NCBI GenBank assembly: GCA_027485075.1
Contig: JAIXRT010000167.1
Span: 1-7,027, forward strand
From: Cytophagaceae bacterium
GTDB taxonomy: Bacteria > Bacteroidota > Bacteroidia > Cytophagales > Spirosomataceae
Direction of reading: 5' to 3'
Length of the DNA stretch: 7,027 bases
Numbering within the stretch: the stretch's first letter is position 1; the number at the start of each line of letters is the position of its first letter. The position numbers were made by a program, and so were the translations under genes. Below are positions 6,470-7,027 of the stretch, piece by piece. Under the pieces are notes generated by a model, which was given only the letters and a program-made list of their open reading frames with translations, was not told the origin of the DNA and did not search any database.

Positions 6470-6500
6470 CAAAATTAAACAAAATGATTAGAAATCACAA
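6470..6500 (-). promoter_or_regulatory. Bacteroidota-type promoter for rpsT
   Basis: On the minus strand, TTG (6500-6498), a 20-base spacer and TAATTTTG (6477-6470) fit the Bacteroidota consensus. Transcription would begin near 6465, about 30 bases before the rpsT ATG. The upstream half lies inside the first five codons of the divergent gene that starts at 6484, so the two transcription units overlap at their starts. Confidence 0.6.
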
Positions 6501-7027
6501 TACATCATTCAAAATTTTATTCAGTCAGGTACTCTCACTTCAAATATGCCTGTTTTACACCTACCATGCCTATTCTTGGGGTTTTTATGCCCATAGACGG
6601 ATTAACCACCTCGCTGTATTCACACTGCCTGAATCGATGAATCGGTTGTATAAACGGCATATTAGAGCCATTGAAAGCCTATCTGTATTACCCGATCAAC
6701 GAAGACATACCCTAGATGAGGAAGCAGCGCGGCATTACATTGATTTAGATCAGTATGAACTGAATCAAATAGCTTACCTCACGTTTGAAAAAGCAAGCCT
6801 AATCTTTACCAAAGACACATTACAGCAACATGGCATTGTACCTTGGATCATTCCCATCATGAAAAATAGGCTAAAACAGGCCTTTTTGAACCGAGATACC
6901 CTACTAGTAATTAAACTATCTGCAGAACTTGGCCATTACATCGCAGATGCACATGTTCCGCTACATACGACCTCTAAAAAAAAAAAAAAAAAAACGAACC
7001 AAGTGGGAATTCATGCTTTCTGGGAAT
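6484..7027 (+). CDS. Exported S1/P1-nuclease / zinc-dependent phospholipase C-like protein (3' end outside the window)
   Basis: The first 181 residues of a protein whose end lies beyond the window. Residues 1-31 look like a signal peptide with a hydrophobic core at about 11-27; cleavage after AYS (29-31) would leave W32 as the new N-terminus. In S1/P1 nucleases and zinc phospholipase C the mature N-terminal tryptophan binds zinc, and the expected ligands follow: H37 (WGFYAH), H84 and D87 (HYID), H151, D155 and H157 (GHYIADAHVPLHT), H161, then H177 and E181 (GIHAFWE). The protein should act outside the cytoplasmic membrane on nucleic acid or phospholipid; which is not decidable here. Related Bacteroidota proteins, as I recall them, read HTTxNYNGQxTNQxGIHxFWE; here a 19-A run puts six lysines (165-170) in that place while keeping frame and spacing. 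The rpsT promoter overlaps its 5' end. Confidence 0.88.
   Translation, partial: MIRNHNTSFKILFSQVLSLQICLFYTYHAYSWGFYAHRRINHLAVFTLPESMNRLYKRHIRAIESLSVLPDQRRHTLDEEAARHYIDLDQYELNQIAYLTFEKASLIFTKDTLQQHGIVPWIIPIMKNRLKQAFLNRDTLLVIKLSAELGHYIADAHVPLHTTSKKKKKKTNQVGIHAFWE
6976..6994. repeat. 19-base A homopolymer inside a coding region
   Basis: An uninterrupted run of 19 A within the nuclease-like gene. It encodes six AAA lysine codons plus the first base of a threonine codon, and the frame on both sides agrees with conserved family sequence. Such a run is prone to slippage by polymerases and to errors in sequencing or assembly. Confidence 0.95.

Noticed and set aside
1..7027. Defence system, mobile element, CRISPR or prophage island, including radC as a genomic-island marker
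   Set aside because: There are no transposase, integrase, repeats, tRNA or att-like sites. RadC is a full-length chromosomal form next to rpsT, in uniformly AT-rich housekeeping context.

Overview
This window looks like ordinary chromosomal DNA from a Bacteroidota bacterium, probably of the Cytophagales/Flectobacillaceae kind. The order is inferred from protein resemblance remembered from that phylum and is less certain than the phylum. Supporting signs are AT-rich DNA, starts without clear Shine-Dalgarno sequences, promoter elements of the Bacteroidota type (TTTG about 20 bases before TAnnTTTG), a fused HisB phosphatase/dehydratase lacking the enterobacterial zinc cysteines, and a DeaD-type helicase with an RGG-rich tail. 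There is no sign of a phage, IS element, CRISPR array, tRNA or rRNA.

Layout: (1) 12-817, plus strand: apaG overlaps by one base a 139-residue protein that keeps only the two ends of a Bacteroidota methyltransferase-like family. (2) 816-2829, minus strand: a DEAD-box RNA helicase with a good promoter, a roughly 125-base leader and a hairpin terminator, convergent with region 1. (3) 2854-4086, minus strand: an unnamed single-pass membrane protein with an OmpA-like C-terminus. (4) 4166-5266, plus strand: hisB, divergent from region 3, with its promoter -7 element almost touching the start codon. (5) 5302-5400, plus strand: a 32-residue single-helix membrane protein whose last codons form a terminator stem, convergent with radC. 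(6) 5413-6433, minus strand: radC and rpsT with a strong hairpin terminator between them. (7) 6484 to the end, plus strand: the first 181 residues of an exported S1/P1-nuclease or zinc-phospholipase-C-like protein, carrying a run of 19 A in a conserved part of the zinc site.

The genes are mostly unrelated housekeeping functions: ribosomal protein, RNA helicase, histidine biosynthesis and a JAB-domain protein. They sit in short transcription units rather than one operon, and I see no convincing new multi-gene system. The points most worth a second look are the poly-A/poly-lysine run in the nuclease-like gene, the core-less methyltransferase relative behind apaG, the degenerate OmpA-like membrane protein, the tiny membrane protein built into a terminator, and the helicase leader.
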